Origin: JADCRZ01 sp037718865
GTDB lineage: Bacteria > Bacteroidota > Bacteroidia > Chitinophagales > Chitinophagaceae
NCBI GenBank assembly: GCA_037718865.1
Contig: JBBJMP010000019.1
Location: 1 to 64,000, forward strand
Direction: 5' to 3'
Length of the DNA: 64,000 bases
The first letter of the stretch is position 1. Every line of letters starts with the position of its first letter. The notes beneath the pieces are model-generated. The model was not told where the DNA came from, did no database searches, and worked only from the letters and a program-made list of their open reading frames with translations. This document shows positions 8,968 to 18,420 of the stretch, in pieces. Both the position numbers and the translations under genes were made by a program.

Positions 8968-9555
8968 TTACTCAGGATCTGGACGCTCATTCTTTTCGGT
9001 GGTAGAGCCAGAGAAAAGTTTTTCAAAAAAATGCATGTGGCTCGACATTGGCCCTTCCATTTTATTCGTTTGATCGTCGAGCGTATTATCGTCGATCAGT
9101 GAACCCAGTTGTAATTCTGCAGGGAGATACACTAAAATGTTCGTGCGCTGTTGGGCGACGAAAGCTTTGACATCGCTGAAAGTCGCTGAAGAAGCCGTGT
9201 TTTCGCGGATCAGCCGGACGGCTTCACTGGCAATTTCCTCCATTTTTTGTCCGGTAGACTCGACAGCTTCATCGGAGTAAGATGAAACCTTTTGAACAGC
9301 CGTCTGCTTATTATCTCCAAAAAATATGCTCAGCCAGTCTGCAGACCTTTCTCCCCGTAAGATATGTTCAGATCCTTGTTCGGTATTGCCGTACTTATAC
9401 AAGCCGGTCAACACAGCTGGTATGGCTGCCTGGGCCAGATTGCCATGACCCTGTGTAGATGATTCGTGTTTTACATCCTGTGTATTTGGATCGATTTTTT
9501 GCAATTCCGGATAACCAAGGTTTTTCTGAATACTTTCAATAAGGTTAATTGTCAT
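8968..9555 (-). CDS. hypothetical protein downstream of EF-G-like gene
   Basis: A 195-residue soluble protein. The start at 9555 (MTINLIESIQKNLGYP) is preferred over an in-frame ATG at 9585 because the extra ten residues look like untranslated leader; the choice is uncertain. The N-terminus has a helical, DUF937-like look, followed by a Gly/Ala-rich stretch and alpha-helical segments, ending with a charged tail (EKNERPDPE). There is no signal peptide. It follows the EF-G-like GTPase gene by 38 bp on the same strand and ahead of a terminator, so the two are probably co-transcribed. Function is unknown. Confidence 0.6.
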   Translation of the reverse strand: MTINLIESIQKNLGYPELQKIDPNTQDVKHESSTQGHGNLAQAAIPAVLTGLYKYGNTEQGSEHILRGERSADWLSIFFGDNKQTAVQKVSSYSDEAVESTGQKMEEIASEAVRLIRENTASSATFSDVKAFVAQQRTNILVYLPAELQLGSLIDDNTLDDQTNKMEGPMSSHMHFFEKLFSGSTTEKNERPDPE

Positions 9556-9593
9556 ATGTAATATTTTAATGAAATTAAGTAACAAATTTATAA

Positions 9594-11726
9594 CTATGCT
9601 TCTTCTTTCGCCATCCTGCTATATTCATCAATCAGTTTCCGTTGAGTGTCTCCCGGAACGACAGCATACTCATCGATTGCCATTTTAAATTTGGCACGTC
9701 CCTGTGAAATAGAACGCAGAGAAGAAGAATAATCATGCAATTCAGCCAACGGAACCTTGGCAAGGATCTTGGTAAAATGACTCTCCGTATCCATCCCTTC
9801 AAGCATGGCACGGCGGCTTTGCAGGTCACTGATCACTGCGCCTGTCAGGTCATCCGGACACAATACATCTATGCTATAAATGGGTTCGAGGATCTGGGGA
9901 TCTGCCTGCCGGAATGCCTGTTTGAAAGCCTTAAGTCCGGCTATCTTGAAAGATATATCGTTGCTATCCACGGGATGCATTTTGCCATCAAATACGCTTA
10001 CCCTTACATCCCTTACATACGATCCCGTTAAAGGGCCTTCCTGCATTTTTTCCATGACCCCTTTGAGAATGGATGGCATGAACCGCTGATCAATGGCACC
10101 ACCTACAATACAATTCAAATAGACCAACGTACCACCCCAGGGTAAATTAAACTGTTCCCTTCCCCGCACATTCAAACCAGCAGGGTCGGGCATACCTTCA
10201 TACCAGGGCTCTACCCGCATGAATACCTCACCGAACTGGCCGTTACCACCGCTTTGTTTTTTATGGCGGTAATTCGATTCAGCTACTTTACGTATTGTTT
10301 CCCGGTAAGGAATGCGCGGTTTCACAAATTTCACATCCACTTTATAATGATGCTCGATTTTCCATTTGATGATGGTGAGGTGCAATTCGCCCTGGCAGTG
10401 AATGAGCGTTTGTTTTAATTCGGACGAGATCTCCACCCGTATAGTAGGATCATCTTCCTTCAACTGGTGCAAGGCAAGGGCAAGCTTTTCCTCGTCTCCT
10501 TTCTTTGCCGGCTCGATAGCTATACTCATAGTCGGTTCAGGAAAAATGATGGGCGGCAGGTCTACATTTTTTCCTTTCTCGTGCAAGGTGTTATTCACAT
10601 GCGTATTTCTTAGCTTAATGGTGGCCCCTATGTCTCCGGCAACCAGTTCATTCACATTGATCCGGTTGTTGCCTTCCACTATATACAGCTGGTTAATCCT
10701 CTCCGAGACACCGGTATTTTCGTTAACGAGCTCCATGCCTGTCTTAACCGTCCCAGAGTAAACCTTAAACAACGACAGTTCACCAACATGTGATTCTGAA
10801 ATGGTTTTAAACACAAACCCGCATACCCGGCCAACGGCATTGCAATCTATCTTATCGCCCGTTTTGGTTGTCTGGGGTGGCATTTCATTAGCGCTGGGAC
10901 AAACATTATCGATAAAACCCATTAATCGTCCGCTGCCCATATTTCTTTGCGCGGACAAGCAGAAAAGGGGAAACAACTCATGATTGATCAACGCTTTCTT
11001 TAAACCTGATTTCATCTCATCTTCATCCAATTCGCCCTTTTCAAAGTATCGATCCATCAGCATTTCATCATTGCCGGCAATGGCTTCAATTAGTTCCTTA
11101 TGCAAAAAATCCGCTTTTGTTTTTTCCTCTTCCGGAATGGGCAATTTTTCCGGTTTGCCACCACTTTTTGGAAACCGATACATGACCATTCTCAACACAT
11201 CGACAATGGCATTAAATTCAGGACCCTGGTTCAACGGATACTGGACCACCAGAACATTGTTTCCAAAATGTTGCTTTACTTCACGTACCGTTTTTTCAAA
11301 ATCGGCCTTGTCAGAATCCAGCTTGTTTACGGCAAAAAGCGTAGGTGTCTTAAACTTTTCAGTATACTCCCAAATGATATCCGTGCCTACTTCCACTCCC
11401 ATTTCGGCATTTAGTAACATGACACCTGTATCGGCTACCCGCAGTGCGGATACTACCTCACCTGAAAAATCATCATAACCCGGAGTATCCATGATATTGA
11501 TTTTGTATCCCCGCCACCTGGTATGGAGTAATTTGCAGAAGATCGAGTTACCTCTTTCTTTCTCGATATCGTGAAAATCGCTGACGGTATTTTTTTCTTC
11601 GATTGTTCCCCGGCGGGTAATCATACCTGCTTCAAATAACATACACTCCGCCAGGGTTGTTTTACCAGAACCGGCGTGGCCAAGAAAAACTACATTTTTA
11701 ACATGGGCGGTATCAAAGTCTGGCAT
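9594..11726 (-). CDS. elongation factor G-like GTPase (EF-G2 type)
   Basis: A 710-residue translational GTPase. G1 is GHAGSGKT (residues 16-23), G3 is DTPGYDDF (about 79-86) and G4 is NKLD (about 134-137). Domains II-V of EF-G follow. The switch-I region reads EKERGNSIFCKL, where canonical EF-G has a QERGITI(T/K)S sequence, so this is a divergent paralogue rather than the housekeeping fusA, and no rpsL, rpsG or tuf genes are beside it. EF-G2-type proteins bind the ribosome and GTP; whether this one translocates, recycles ribosomes or acts in stress is not shown by sequence. It probably heads an operon with the 195-residue unknown protein. Confidence 0.8.
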   Translation of the reverse strand: MPDFDTAHVKNVVFLGHAGSGKTTLAECMLFEAGMITRRGTIEEKNTVSDFHDIEKERGNSIFCKLLHTRWRGYKINIMDTPGYDDFSGEVVSALRVADTGVMLLNAEMGVEVGTDIIWEYTEKFKTPTLFAVNKLDSDKADFEKTVREVKQHFGNNVLVVQYPLNQGPEFNAIVDVLRMVMYRFPKSGGKPEKLPIPEEEKTKADFLHKELIEAIAGNDEMLMDRYFEKGELDEDEMKSGLKKALINHELFPLFCLSAQRNMGSGRLMGFIDNVCPSANEMPPQTTKTGDKIDCNAVGRVCGFVFKTISESHVGELSLFKVYSGTVKTGMELVNENTGVSERINQLYIVEGNNRINVNELVAGDIGATIKLRNTHVNNTLHEKGKNVDLPPIIFPEPTMSIAIEPAKKGDEEKLALALHQLKEDDPTIRVEISSELKQTLIHCQGELHLTIIKWKIEHHYKVDVKFVKPRIPYRETIRKVAESNYRHKKQSGGNGQFGEVFMRVEPWYEGMPDPAGLNVRGREQFNLPWGGTLVYLNCIVGGAIDQRFMPSILKGVMEKMQEGPLTGSYVRDVRVSVFDGKMHPVDSNDISFKIAGLKAFKQAFRQADPQILEPIYSIDVLCPDDLTGAVISDLQSRRAMLEGMDTESHFTKILAKVPLAELHDYSSSLRSISQGRAKFKMAIDEYAVVPGDTQRKLIDEYSRMAKEEA

Positions 11727-11857
11727 GACAAGCGTTTTAAGTTGAGGATCTGTCGAATTCCATCATCAGTCTTCAGCATGACAGGAAGTCAATGCTGATA
11801 TAAAATATGCAAAGTATAAAAAGTACAAAGCCGGTATGAATAAGTAACGCTATATGT

Positions 11858-12238
11858 TTAGCTGGTATTCTTTTGCAGGAACCGGCTAAAATCTTCTTTT
11901 AACTCCTTAAGGGTGTGGTCAAGGCTCTGATATTTCTCATAAAGGTCTTCATGTTTTGCCCATACACCATCACTTATGGTACTGGTTGACTTTAATTCCC
12001 AACTTGCAATACGTTCGTGTTCTTTGATCGCCTGCTTAACATCATGGATATTAATAAGCTGGATGTGGAACTGGTTGTGGTAATGTTCGATTTCCTGAAG
12101 CGTGTTTTTGGCGTTTTGCCGTGATGCAACTTCCAGCAGGCTCTGCTTACTATGAGTAAATTCTTCTCGATACTGGCGCAGGTTGGTTCTCCATGTGTTG
12201 CATTCGGCGGTGAGCTGTGAGATGTCTGTAGTAACCAT
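11858..12238 (-). CDS. hypothetical coiled-coil protein
   Basis: A 126-residue, almost entirely helical soluble protein, rich in Glu, Lys, Gln and His, with heptad-like spacing through most of its length (for example LKELKEDFSRFLQKN at the end). No signal or membrane segment is seen. It lies 131 bp upstream of the EF-G-like gene on the same strand, with no clear terminator in between, so co-regulation is possible. Family not recognised. Confidence 0.5.
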   Translation of the reverse strand: MVTTDISQLTAECNTWRTNLRQYREEFTHSKQSLLEVASRQNAKNTLQEIEHYHNQFHIQLINIHDVKQAIKEHERIASWELKSTSTISDGVWAKHEDLYEKYQSLDHTLKELKEDFSRFLQKNTS

Positions 12239-12340
12239 TGGGAGAGATTTTAGTGAATGAATGGAATTGCCTTTTTTGCGGGGCGGATTGTTACTTCTAA
12301 TTTAAAACAGTTTTTCGATAATAACGCAAAGAATTTATGG

Positions 12341-12459
12341 AAGATGTGCAAATGTGCAGGTGTGCAAATGTGCAAATTATAAGAGCAAACAAGATTACAT
12401 TAATCTTAGCATTTAACATCTTACATCTGCACATTCGCACATTTGCAAAAATGCACATT
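12341..12459. repeat. inverted array of ATGTGCAAATG-type repeats
   Basis: The left arm (12341-12380) is a run of GATGTGCAAATGTGCAGG and related units. The right arm (12421-12459) holds the same units in reverse complement (TGCACATTCGCACATTTGC). Between them AAGATTA-CAT-TAATCTT (12391-12407) makes a perfect 7-bp hairpin. The right arm ends 11 bp before the ATG of the BNR-repeat gene, so a structure could affect its expression. Related units occur at about 2383-2404 and 52743-52760. Confidence 0.6.
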
Positions 12460-12470
12460 AACTTGCATCT

Positions 12471-13490
12471 ATGAAACGCCGTATTCTTCTGGAGTTAATT
12501 CTGGTGATGTTAGTGGGAAGACTCACCGCACAGCAAATCGTTCCGGTAACCAGCGGAACAAAAACCTCCCTGCGCGGATTGAGCGTGGTGACCGACAGGG
12601 TGATCTGGGTCAGCGGAAGCAATGGAACCGTTGGACGGTCGATCGATGGTGGAAAAAACTGGAAATGGTTTACGGTAAAAGGGTTTGAGAAAAGGGATTT
12701 TCGTGATATTGAAGCGTTTGATGCCGCCACAGCGATCATCATGGCCATTGCAGAACCGGCCTGCCTGTTAAAAACCACGAATGGAGGAGAAACCTGGAAA
12801 CTGGTCTACCAGAACAACACACCCGGAATGTTCCTTGATGCCATGGAATTCTGGAACCAGCATAGCGGAATCGTTTTGGGAGACCCTATTAACGGAAGAT
12901 TTTTTATTGCCAGGACCTTCGATGAAGGAAGCAGCTGGAGGGAACTACCCTTTGACAAATTGCCCCTCGCTGACAGCGGTGAGGCTTGTTTTGCTTCGAG
13001 CGGTACAAACATCCGCAAGCTTGACACGGATGAAGCCTGCTTTGTAAGCGGAGGCAAACGTTCACGCCTGATCTCAAAGGGAAAGCCTGTTGACTTGCCT
13101 CTTGTGCAGGGCACTGCATCTACCGGGGCCAATTCGATCGCTGTTCGCGACGACAAGAGGCGGAAAGGCAGTAAATACCTGGTGGTGGTCGGCGGCGATT
13201 TTGCTGCGGACACAGCAACCGGCCGAAATTGTTTTATTACGAAAAATGGGGGAAGGACCTGGATAGCCCCGGCTTCCCCACCCCACGGCTATCGCTCCTG
13301 CGTTGAATTCATTACAAAACAAAAACTGGTATGCTGCGGCACTTCAGGCGTGGATATTTCAACCGATGGAGGCAGGAACTGGAAATTGATCTCAGGTGAG
13401 GGTTTTCATGTATGCCGCAAAGCGAAGGAAGGCAAAGCGGTTTACCTGGCAGGGGCTAACGGAAAAATCTGCCGGCTGGAGCTAAAATAA
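12471..13490 (+). CDS. secreted BNR/Ycf48-like repeat protein
   Basis: A 339-residue protein with a signal peptide ending LTAQ (about residue 21). It has Asp-box repeats spaced through the chain: SIDGGKNWKW, TNGGETWKLV, DEGSSWRE, KNGGRTWIAP and STDGGRNWKLI. This pattern is that of sialidase-type or Ycf48-like beta-propellers, often annotated in Bacteroidota as oxidoreductase or photosystem assembly homologues without real evidence. The catalytic residues of sialidases are not apparent. It probably acts as a periplasmic or surface binding protein. It stands alone, with the inverted repeat array just upstream. Confidence 0.7.
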   Translation: MKRRILLELILVMLVGRLTAQQIVPVTSGTKTSLRGLSVVTDRVIWVSGSNGTVGRSIDGGKNWKWFTVKGFEKRDFRDIEAFDAATAIIMAIAEPACLLKTTNGGETWKLVYQNNTPGMFLDAMEFWNQHSGIVLGDPINGRFFIARTFDEGSSWRELPFDKLPLADSGEACFASSGTNIRKLDTDEACFVSGGKRSRLISKGKPVDLPLVQGTASTGANSIAVRDDKRRKGSKYLVVVGGDFAADTATGRNCFITKNGGRTWIAPASPPHGYRSCVEFITKQKLVCCGTSGVDISTDGGRNWKLISGEGFHVCRKAKEGKAVYLAGANGKICRLELK

Positions 13491-13496
13491 ATCCCT

Positions 13497-13531
13497 TTTG
13501 TATTTAATCTAATAAATAAATATAATCTTTG
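13497..13531 (+). promoter_or_regulatory. possible promoter of the ABM-fold gene
   Basis: TTTG at 13497-13500 is followed after 20 bp by TATAATCTTTG (13521-13531), close to the Bacteroidota form TTTG-N(17-23)-TAnnTTTG but with extra bases in the -7 box. It lies 61 bp before the start codon. Confidence 0.3.
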
Positions 13532-13592
13532 ATTACCATTGTTAAGCAGCTTATAACCGGATCATTATTCTCTTAAAATATAAATTTACCTT

Positions 13593-13886
13593 ATGTACGT
13601 CAGATTAACTTACTTTAATATACCACCTGAAAAAGCCGATGATTTGAAAACCGTTTATTATGATGATGTTGCTCCCGTTATCAGGCAACAAATGGGAATT
13701 ATAGATGTAATGTTGTTGGTGCCCGGACATTCGGATGACGAATATATTTCCTGTACCATCTGGAAGAACGATGAGTATATCAAGGATTTTGAGAAAAGCG
13801 ATGCCTACCCTGATGTTTTTGAGAAGATTAAAGCGATGGCCGTCGGTGCCCCAAAGCAGAAATATTATCAGATTCCGCAACATTGA
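13593..13886 (+). CDS. ABM-fold (dimeric alpha-beta barrel) protein
   Basis: A 97-residue soluble protein with the ferredoxin-like strand-helix pattern of antibiotic-biosynthesis-monooxygenase domain proteins: an N-terminal strand (YVRLTYFNI), a helix with DDLKTVYYDDVAPVIRQ, then two strands around IIDVMLLVPG and EYISCTIWKN and a second helix with FEKSDAYPDVFEKI. Members act as small monooxygenases, haem-degrading enzymes or sensors; no specific activity can be assigned. It converges with smc with a 4-bp gap. Confidence 0.6.
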   Translation: MYVRLTYFNIPPEKADDLKTVYYDDVAPVIRQQMGIIDVMLLVPGHSDDEYISCTIWKNDEYIKDFEKSDAYPDVFEKIKAMAVGAPKQKYYQIPQH

Positions 13887-13890
13887 TTGA

Positions 13891-16800
13891 TCAATTCAGC
13901 CCCCGGAAATCTACAGGTACCAACTTGCTCACCCCGGCTTCCTGCATAGTTACTCCGTAAATTACGTCTACGCTGCTCATGGTCATCTTATTATGCGTAA
14001 CAATAATGAATTGGCTTTCATTGCTGAATTTCCGGATCATGTTCGTGAACTTGCCCACGTTAGCATCATCCAGCGGAGCATCAACCTCATCCAATATGCA
14101 GAAAGGTGCCGGCTTTATCAGGTAGATAGCAAAGAGTAAAGCCGTTGCCGTTAATGTTTTTTCTCCACCACTTAATTGCGTAATGGAAGAAGGCCGCTTA
14201 CCCTTGGGTTTTGCAATGATTTCAATATTGGTCTCGGCCAGATTTTCAGGACTTTCCAGTATCATGTCTGCGGTATCTTCTTCTGAAAAGAGGGCCTTAA
14301 AGACCTTTTGAAAATTATCTCTCACCTTATTAAAGGTATCAAGGAATTGTTTGTTGGCCGTAGTTTCCACTTCAGCAATGGTTTGCAGTAAGCTTTCCTT
14401 TGCTGATACCAGGTCGTTTTTTTGTTCAAGGATAAAGTCGTAACGCTTTTTCATTTCCTGGAAAGCCTCAATGGCGGTCGGATTTATTTCGCCCAGATTT
14501 TCCAGGCGTTTTTTCATGCGGTCGCATTTTTCCTGCAGGTCTTCCACCATCACTGCTCCGGTTCTTGGTTGGTCAATGATGTCGTTGAGGTTGATCCTGA
14601 ACTCCACATTCAAGCGTTCTTTCATGCCGGCTAATTGAAGTTTCAGCTCATTGGTTTGGTCTTTTATTTCCGCAAGCAGGTGTTCGACATGTTCCCTGGC
14701 CTTTACCCGTTGACGTAATTCACTTTCCTTGTCACTTAAAATGGTGCGAAGGTTGTAGTACTCTTGGTCCGCCAAATTTAACTTCTTTTCCTCTTCATCT
14801 TTGCGGTGCATCAAGCCTGCCATCGCTTCTTCAACCGTGCCCAGGAGCAATGTATTTTCTGAAATATTTTCATATGCCTGCTTTAACTGAGATTCATTAT
14901 GCTGAATCTGCCCCCGGAGCTCGTTACCTTGCTTGTTCTTAAAATCCAGTTCCTGTTGCAGTGCATTGATCCTGCTCTGCTGCCTGGTGAAATGCAGGTT
15001 AAATTCGTTGTACTGTGCATTTGCACTGTTGTATTCCATCTCGGCATTTTTATAATCCCCTTCCAAGCCTTTCAACTTTTCTGCGGTTGTCGCGATCAGT
15101 TGTAGGAGGCCTGACAAATCATGCCGGGTTCCTTCTATGGAAACCTGTGTTTGTTTCAGGCTTTCCTGCATTTCTTTCATCCGTTTAACCGAACTTCCCT
15201 GCTGGGCATGCAGGTTTTCGATCTTGTTCTGGATGGAAGATATCTGATTCGATAAGGTATTGATATCGGCTTCGGTTTGCCTGATACTGTTTTCTTTAAG
15301 CTGCTGGTTGTAACCGATCACTTCATTGTGTTTGCCTTGGATCACCCGGTTGAGCTTGCTGACGGTTAATTCCTGTGAAACGATTTCCTCATATAATTTT
15401 TCAAGGTTCTTGGCCCGCCCGATCTTTTTGCCTTCGAATATACCTACACTGCCGCCGGTGAGCGAATACTTGCCTTTCACATATCTGCCATGTTTTTCCA
15501 ACAGCACCTGTCCGTTACTGTTAGCCAGTGCGTCCTCATTATCCGCTATAAATACATTCCCTAACAGGTTTTCAGCCAGTTTACGGTACTTTTCATCCAC
15601 TTCAATAACTTCCATGGCAGGGATGTTATCAGACATTGCCGGCATGGGATGCTCATTGTTGGATTCAAACGCGTTTACCTTATCGAGTAAGAAGAAATTC
15701 GCCTTGCCTTTCTTGTTTTCATTCAATAAATGCACGGCCTGCAACCCTTCCTCCAGGTTATTGACTATATAATAATTCAGGTAAGGTTCCAGCACATTTT
15801 CAACCGCAGCACGGTATTCTTCCTGTACATAAATAATGTCGGTGAGTATAGGAGCAGTGTGATTCCAGTGTGGATTTTTATGCAGGAACTTTACGCTTTC
15901 GGGGTAACCTTCCATTGAATCGATCAGGCTTTTAAGCAGGGCATGTTCATTTTTTTTGGAATCCAGCTTCCTGTTCTCTTCCGCTAACTCCTGCCGTAAT
16001 TTTTCCAGCTCCTCCTGAGCATGAAAGATCTGTTCTTTGGTTCTTTCATGATGTTCCTGAAGCTGTTCGAGATCTGTTTTCTTTGTTTCAAGTTCCAGTT
16101 CCCTGGTTAGCTTCTGTTCTTCCAGCTGTTTGACCTGGCTTTCCCGCATCATCCCTTCTTCTTCAAGCTGGCCGACGGCTTGTTGCAGGTTTAAAATAGA
16201 TGTATCGGCCACGGCACATTTCTTTTCAGCTTCAAACTGCAACCGCTGGGTGCGGATATTTTCTGCCCGTAATCCATCAACAGCATTTCGTTTTTCGTCA
16301 AACACATGGCGCTTTTCCTGGCAAACGGCTTTTTTTTCGTCGAGAACTTTCTGCAAATCTTTAAGCTTAACTGCTTCTTCCTTCGCCTGCTTATCAGTGA
16401 AACTGATATTCTCCTGCAGGTGCGTCAGCTGAACCCTGGTTTTTGCCAGAAATTCCTGTAAGCTGCTTTCTTTTTCTTGTAAGAAATCCAAACGCTGTGA
16501 AGCAAGGTTTTTATCGTTTTCACTGCTTCTTAGTTGCTGCACCAGTTCGTTAAACGAATGCTGCTTGGTTTGCAGCGCTTTTTCTTTTTCAATAAACGCG
16601 AGTTTGTTCTTTTCCAACGCAGCCTCTTCAAGGGCGATGGCTGATTCAAGTTGTAGTTTGTGATTTGTCTCCGTTTCCGTTTGTTCATTAAGCTCCCGGT
16701 AAGTGATATTAAAGCCTTCCAGGGACGCTTTTGCCAGTTCAATACTCAGTTCGCGGTATTCTTTTTTGATCTCGTAATATTTTTCAGCCTTTTTTGCCTG

Positions 16801-17421
16801 GTTCTCCAGCGACTTCAATTGGTTATTTATTTCAAACAACAGGTCTTCAATACGGGCCAGGTCTTGTTCTGTCGCATCGAGCTTTTGCCTGGCTTCTTTT
16901 TTTCTCGTTTTGTAGATGGAAATGCCTGCCGCCTGCTCGAGCATGCGCCTGCGGCTGTTTTCCTTGTCTTTGATGATGTCATCCACCATGCCCAGTTCTA
17001 TTATGGCATAACTGTCTGTGGAAATTCCGGTATCCATAAAAAGGTTCTGGATGTCTTTAAGCCGGCAGCTGACATCATTCAGGCGATACTCGCTTTCGCC
17101 GCTTTTGTAAAATTTACGGGTGACGGTAACCGTGTTGAATTCGGTGGGCAACAGGTTGCGGGTATTGTCGAACGTCAAACTTACTTCTGCAAGCCCGCTG
17201 GCGCTCCTCGATTTAGAACCGTTAAAGACCAGGCTTTCCAGGTTTTCACTTCGTAAATGACTGATCTTCTGCTCGCCGATAACCCACCGGATGCTATCGA
17301 CTATGTTACTTTTTCCACATCCGTTAGGACCCACGATGCCTGTGATGCTCTCGTCAAAATGTACGATCGTTTTATCCGCAAAACTCTTGAAACCCTTAAT
17401 TTCCAAACTCTTTAAACGCAC
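13891..17421 (-). CDS. smc: chromosome segregation protein SMC
   Basis: A 1,176-residue SMC ATPase. Walker A is GPNGCGKSN (residues 31-39), followed by two long coiled-coil arms interrupted by the hinge (about 505-660, with LTGGS near its end). The signature LSGGEKTLTATALL begins at about 1083 and Walker B with catalytic Glu is FCILDEVDAPLD at about 1107-1118. The length is typical. SMC forms the DNA-loop-extruding core of condensin with ScpA and ScpB, neither of which is encoded in this window. It is preceded by a good Bacteroidota -7 box. Confidence 0.95.
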   Translation of the reverse strand: MRLKSLEIKGFKSFADKTIVHFDESITGIVGPNGCGKSNIVDSIRWVIGEQKISHLRSENLESLVFNGSKSRSASGLAEVSLTFDNTRNLLPTEFNTVTVTRKFYKSGESEYRLNDVSCRLKDIQNLFMDTGISTDSYAIIELGMVDDIIKDKENSRRRMLEQAAGISIYKTRKKEARQKLDATEQDLARIEDLLFEINNQLKSLENQAKKAEKYYEIKKEYRELSIELAKASLEGFNITYRELNEQTETETNHKLQLESAIALEEAALEKNKLAFIEKEKALQTKQHSFNELVQQLRSSENDKNLASQRLDFLQEKESSLQEFLAKTRVQLTHLQENISFTDKQAKEEAVKLKDLQKVLDEKKAVCQEKRHVFDEKRNAVDGLRAENIRTQRLQFEAEKKCAVADTSILNLQQAVGQLEEEGMMRESQVKQLEEQKLTRELELETKKTDLEQLQEHHERTKEQIFHAQEELEKLRQELAEENRKLDSKKNEHALLKSLIDSMEGYPESVKFLHKNPHWNHTAPILTDIIYVQEEYRAAVENVLEPYLNYYIVNNLEEGLQAVHLLNENKKGKANFFLLDKVNAFESNNEHPMPAMSDNIPAMEVIEVDEKYRKLAENLLGNVFIADNEDALANSNGQVLLEKHGRYVKGKYSLTGGSVGIFEGKKIGRAKNLEKLYEEIVSQELTVSKLNRVIQGKHNEVIGYNQQLKENSIRQTEADINTLSNQISSIQNKIENLHAQQGSSVKRMKEMQESLKQTQVSIEGTRHDLSGLLQLIATTAEKLKGLEGDYKNAEMEYNSANAQYNEFNLHFTRQQSRINALQQELDFKNKQGNELRGQIQHNESQLKQAYENISENTLLLGTVEEAMAGLMHRKDEEEKKLNLADQEYYNLRTILSDKESELRQRVKAREHVEHLLAEIKDQTNELKLQLAGMKERLNVEFRINLNDIIDQPRTGAVMVEDLQEKCDRMKKRLENLGEINPTAIEAFQEMKKRYDFILEQKNDLVSAKESLLQTIAEVETTANKQFLDTFNKVRDNFQKVFKALFSEEDTADMILESPENLAETNIEIIAKPKGKRPSSITQLSGGEKTLTATALLFAIYLIKPAPFCILDEVDAPLDDANVGKFTNMIRKFSNESQFIIVTHNKMTMSSVDVIYGVTMQEAGVSKLVPVDFRGLN

Positions 17422-17440
17422 AGTTCGATTTTTTTAGCGA

Positions 17441-17448
17441 CAAACCTA
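17441..17448 (-). promoter_or_regulatory. -7 box upstream of smc
   Basis: On the minus strand this reads TAGGTTTG, a perfect TAnnTTTG, 19 bp before the smc start codon. No TTTG is seen at the expected -33 distance, so the promoter is only half supported. Confidence 0.4.
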
Positions 17449-17635
17449 CATCAATTTGACTAATGTGATTGATCACTGTGAAGAGGAAGGTTTAAACCTT
17501 GAACCTGATAACCGTAAATATAGCTTTTTGGAAGAACAGAACATGAGCAGGCATCGTTGACAGGCGCACTAGTTTCTCACTAATTACACACAATGAGATC
17601 AGGCCACTAGCGTGCCCTGTTATGGGAAATTCATT

Positions 17636-17643
17636 TAGTTTTG
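17636..17643 (+). promoter_or_regulatory. -7 box upstream of the DUF2490 gene
   Basis: TAGTTTTG matches TAnnTTTG and lies 22 bp before the ATG at 17666. A -33 TTTG is not evident. The 244-bp divergent spacer between smc and this gene also contains the palindrome AAGGTTTAAACCTT (about 17486-17499). Confidence 0.4.
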
Positions 17644-17665
17644 CTTCCCGGGAAAAACTAAATCA

Positions 17666-18419
17666 ATGAAAAGAAAGGAAATACTAATTGCTATCGGCCT
17701 TTTTGCGCATGCTCTCGTATATGCGCAACCTATTAAGAAAACCAGTTCGGTTCAGCAAGTTTGGACTGCCTACAATAATCAAACACGGTTTTCGAACAAA
17801 TGGGGTAGCTGGACTGACATACACCTGCGAACGAAAGAAGATTTTGCCACCAATTTCTCCCAGGCTATCCTGAGGCTTGGACTGACTTATTACCTGGCTG
17901 ATAACACAAAACTGACGGCAGGTTATGCATACGTCAACCATTTTCCAGCAGACAATCACAACAATGTTTCACAGCCGGAACATCGCCCCTGGCAACAGCT
18001 TCAATGGCATACCCGGTACACTAAGCTTAGAACCATGCAATGGTTAAGGCTGGAAGAAAGGTACCGCCGTAAGATAAAAAACAACGATGAGTTGGGAGAC
18101 GGTTACAATTTTAATTTCAGGCTTCGGTATAACTTCCTGATGAATGTGCCACTGAATCCCAAGGGCATAGTTCCGAAAAGCTGGTCATTGGTATTCAATG
18201 ACGAAGTGCATATAAATTTCGGCAAGCAGATCGTTTATAACTATTTTGACCAGAACCGTTTTTTTGCCGGCTTCAGTTATCATACCAATGCACATGATAA
18301 ACCTTCAGTTGGGGTATATGAACCTTTTTCAGCAATTGGCTTCCGGGAATTCGTACAGGACAACCCATGTATTCAGGGTGTTTTACTTTCATAATCTTGA
18401 TTTGCGAAAATCCCTGTAA
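17666..18419 (+). pseudogene. DUF2490 outer-membrane protein, frameshifted near its end
   Basis: The open frame gives 242 residues: a signal peptide (to about residue 20, VYAQ), then a DUF2490-type barrel with phrases such as SNKWGSWTDIHLRTKEDF and LRLEERYRRKIKN. Its last 31 residues after NAHD do not look like a barrel. Removing one A from the AAA at 18299-18301 restores a frame with DNLQLGYMNLFQQL and HVFRVFYFHNLDLRKSL, ending at 18417-18419, which is the expected closing strand. The gene therefore carries a single-base insertion, or a sequencing error in a homopolymer. A mobile element lies 70 bp downstream. The native role of DUF2490 proteins is unknown. Confidence 0.75.
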
Positions 18420-18420
18420 C

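Noticed and set aside
10984..11478. 164-codon plus-strand frame opposite the EF-G-like gene
   Set aside because: Ser/Phe-rich composition is the antisense pattern of the well-conserved GTPase on the other strand.
16660..17256. 198-codon plus-strand frame opposite smc
   Set aside because: Phe/Leu/Gln-rich antisense of the coiled-coil and head of SMC, with no independent support.
17422..17665. A structured RNA in the smc/DUF2490 spacer
   Set aside because: Only one short palindrome and a -7 box are visible; there is no extended pairing that I can support.
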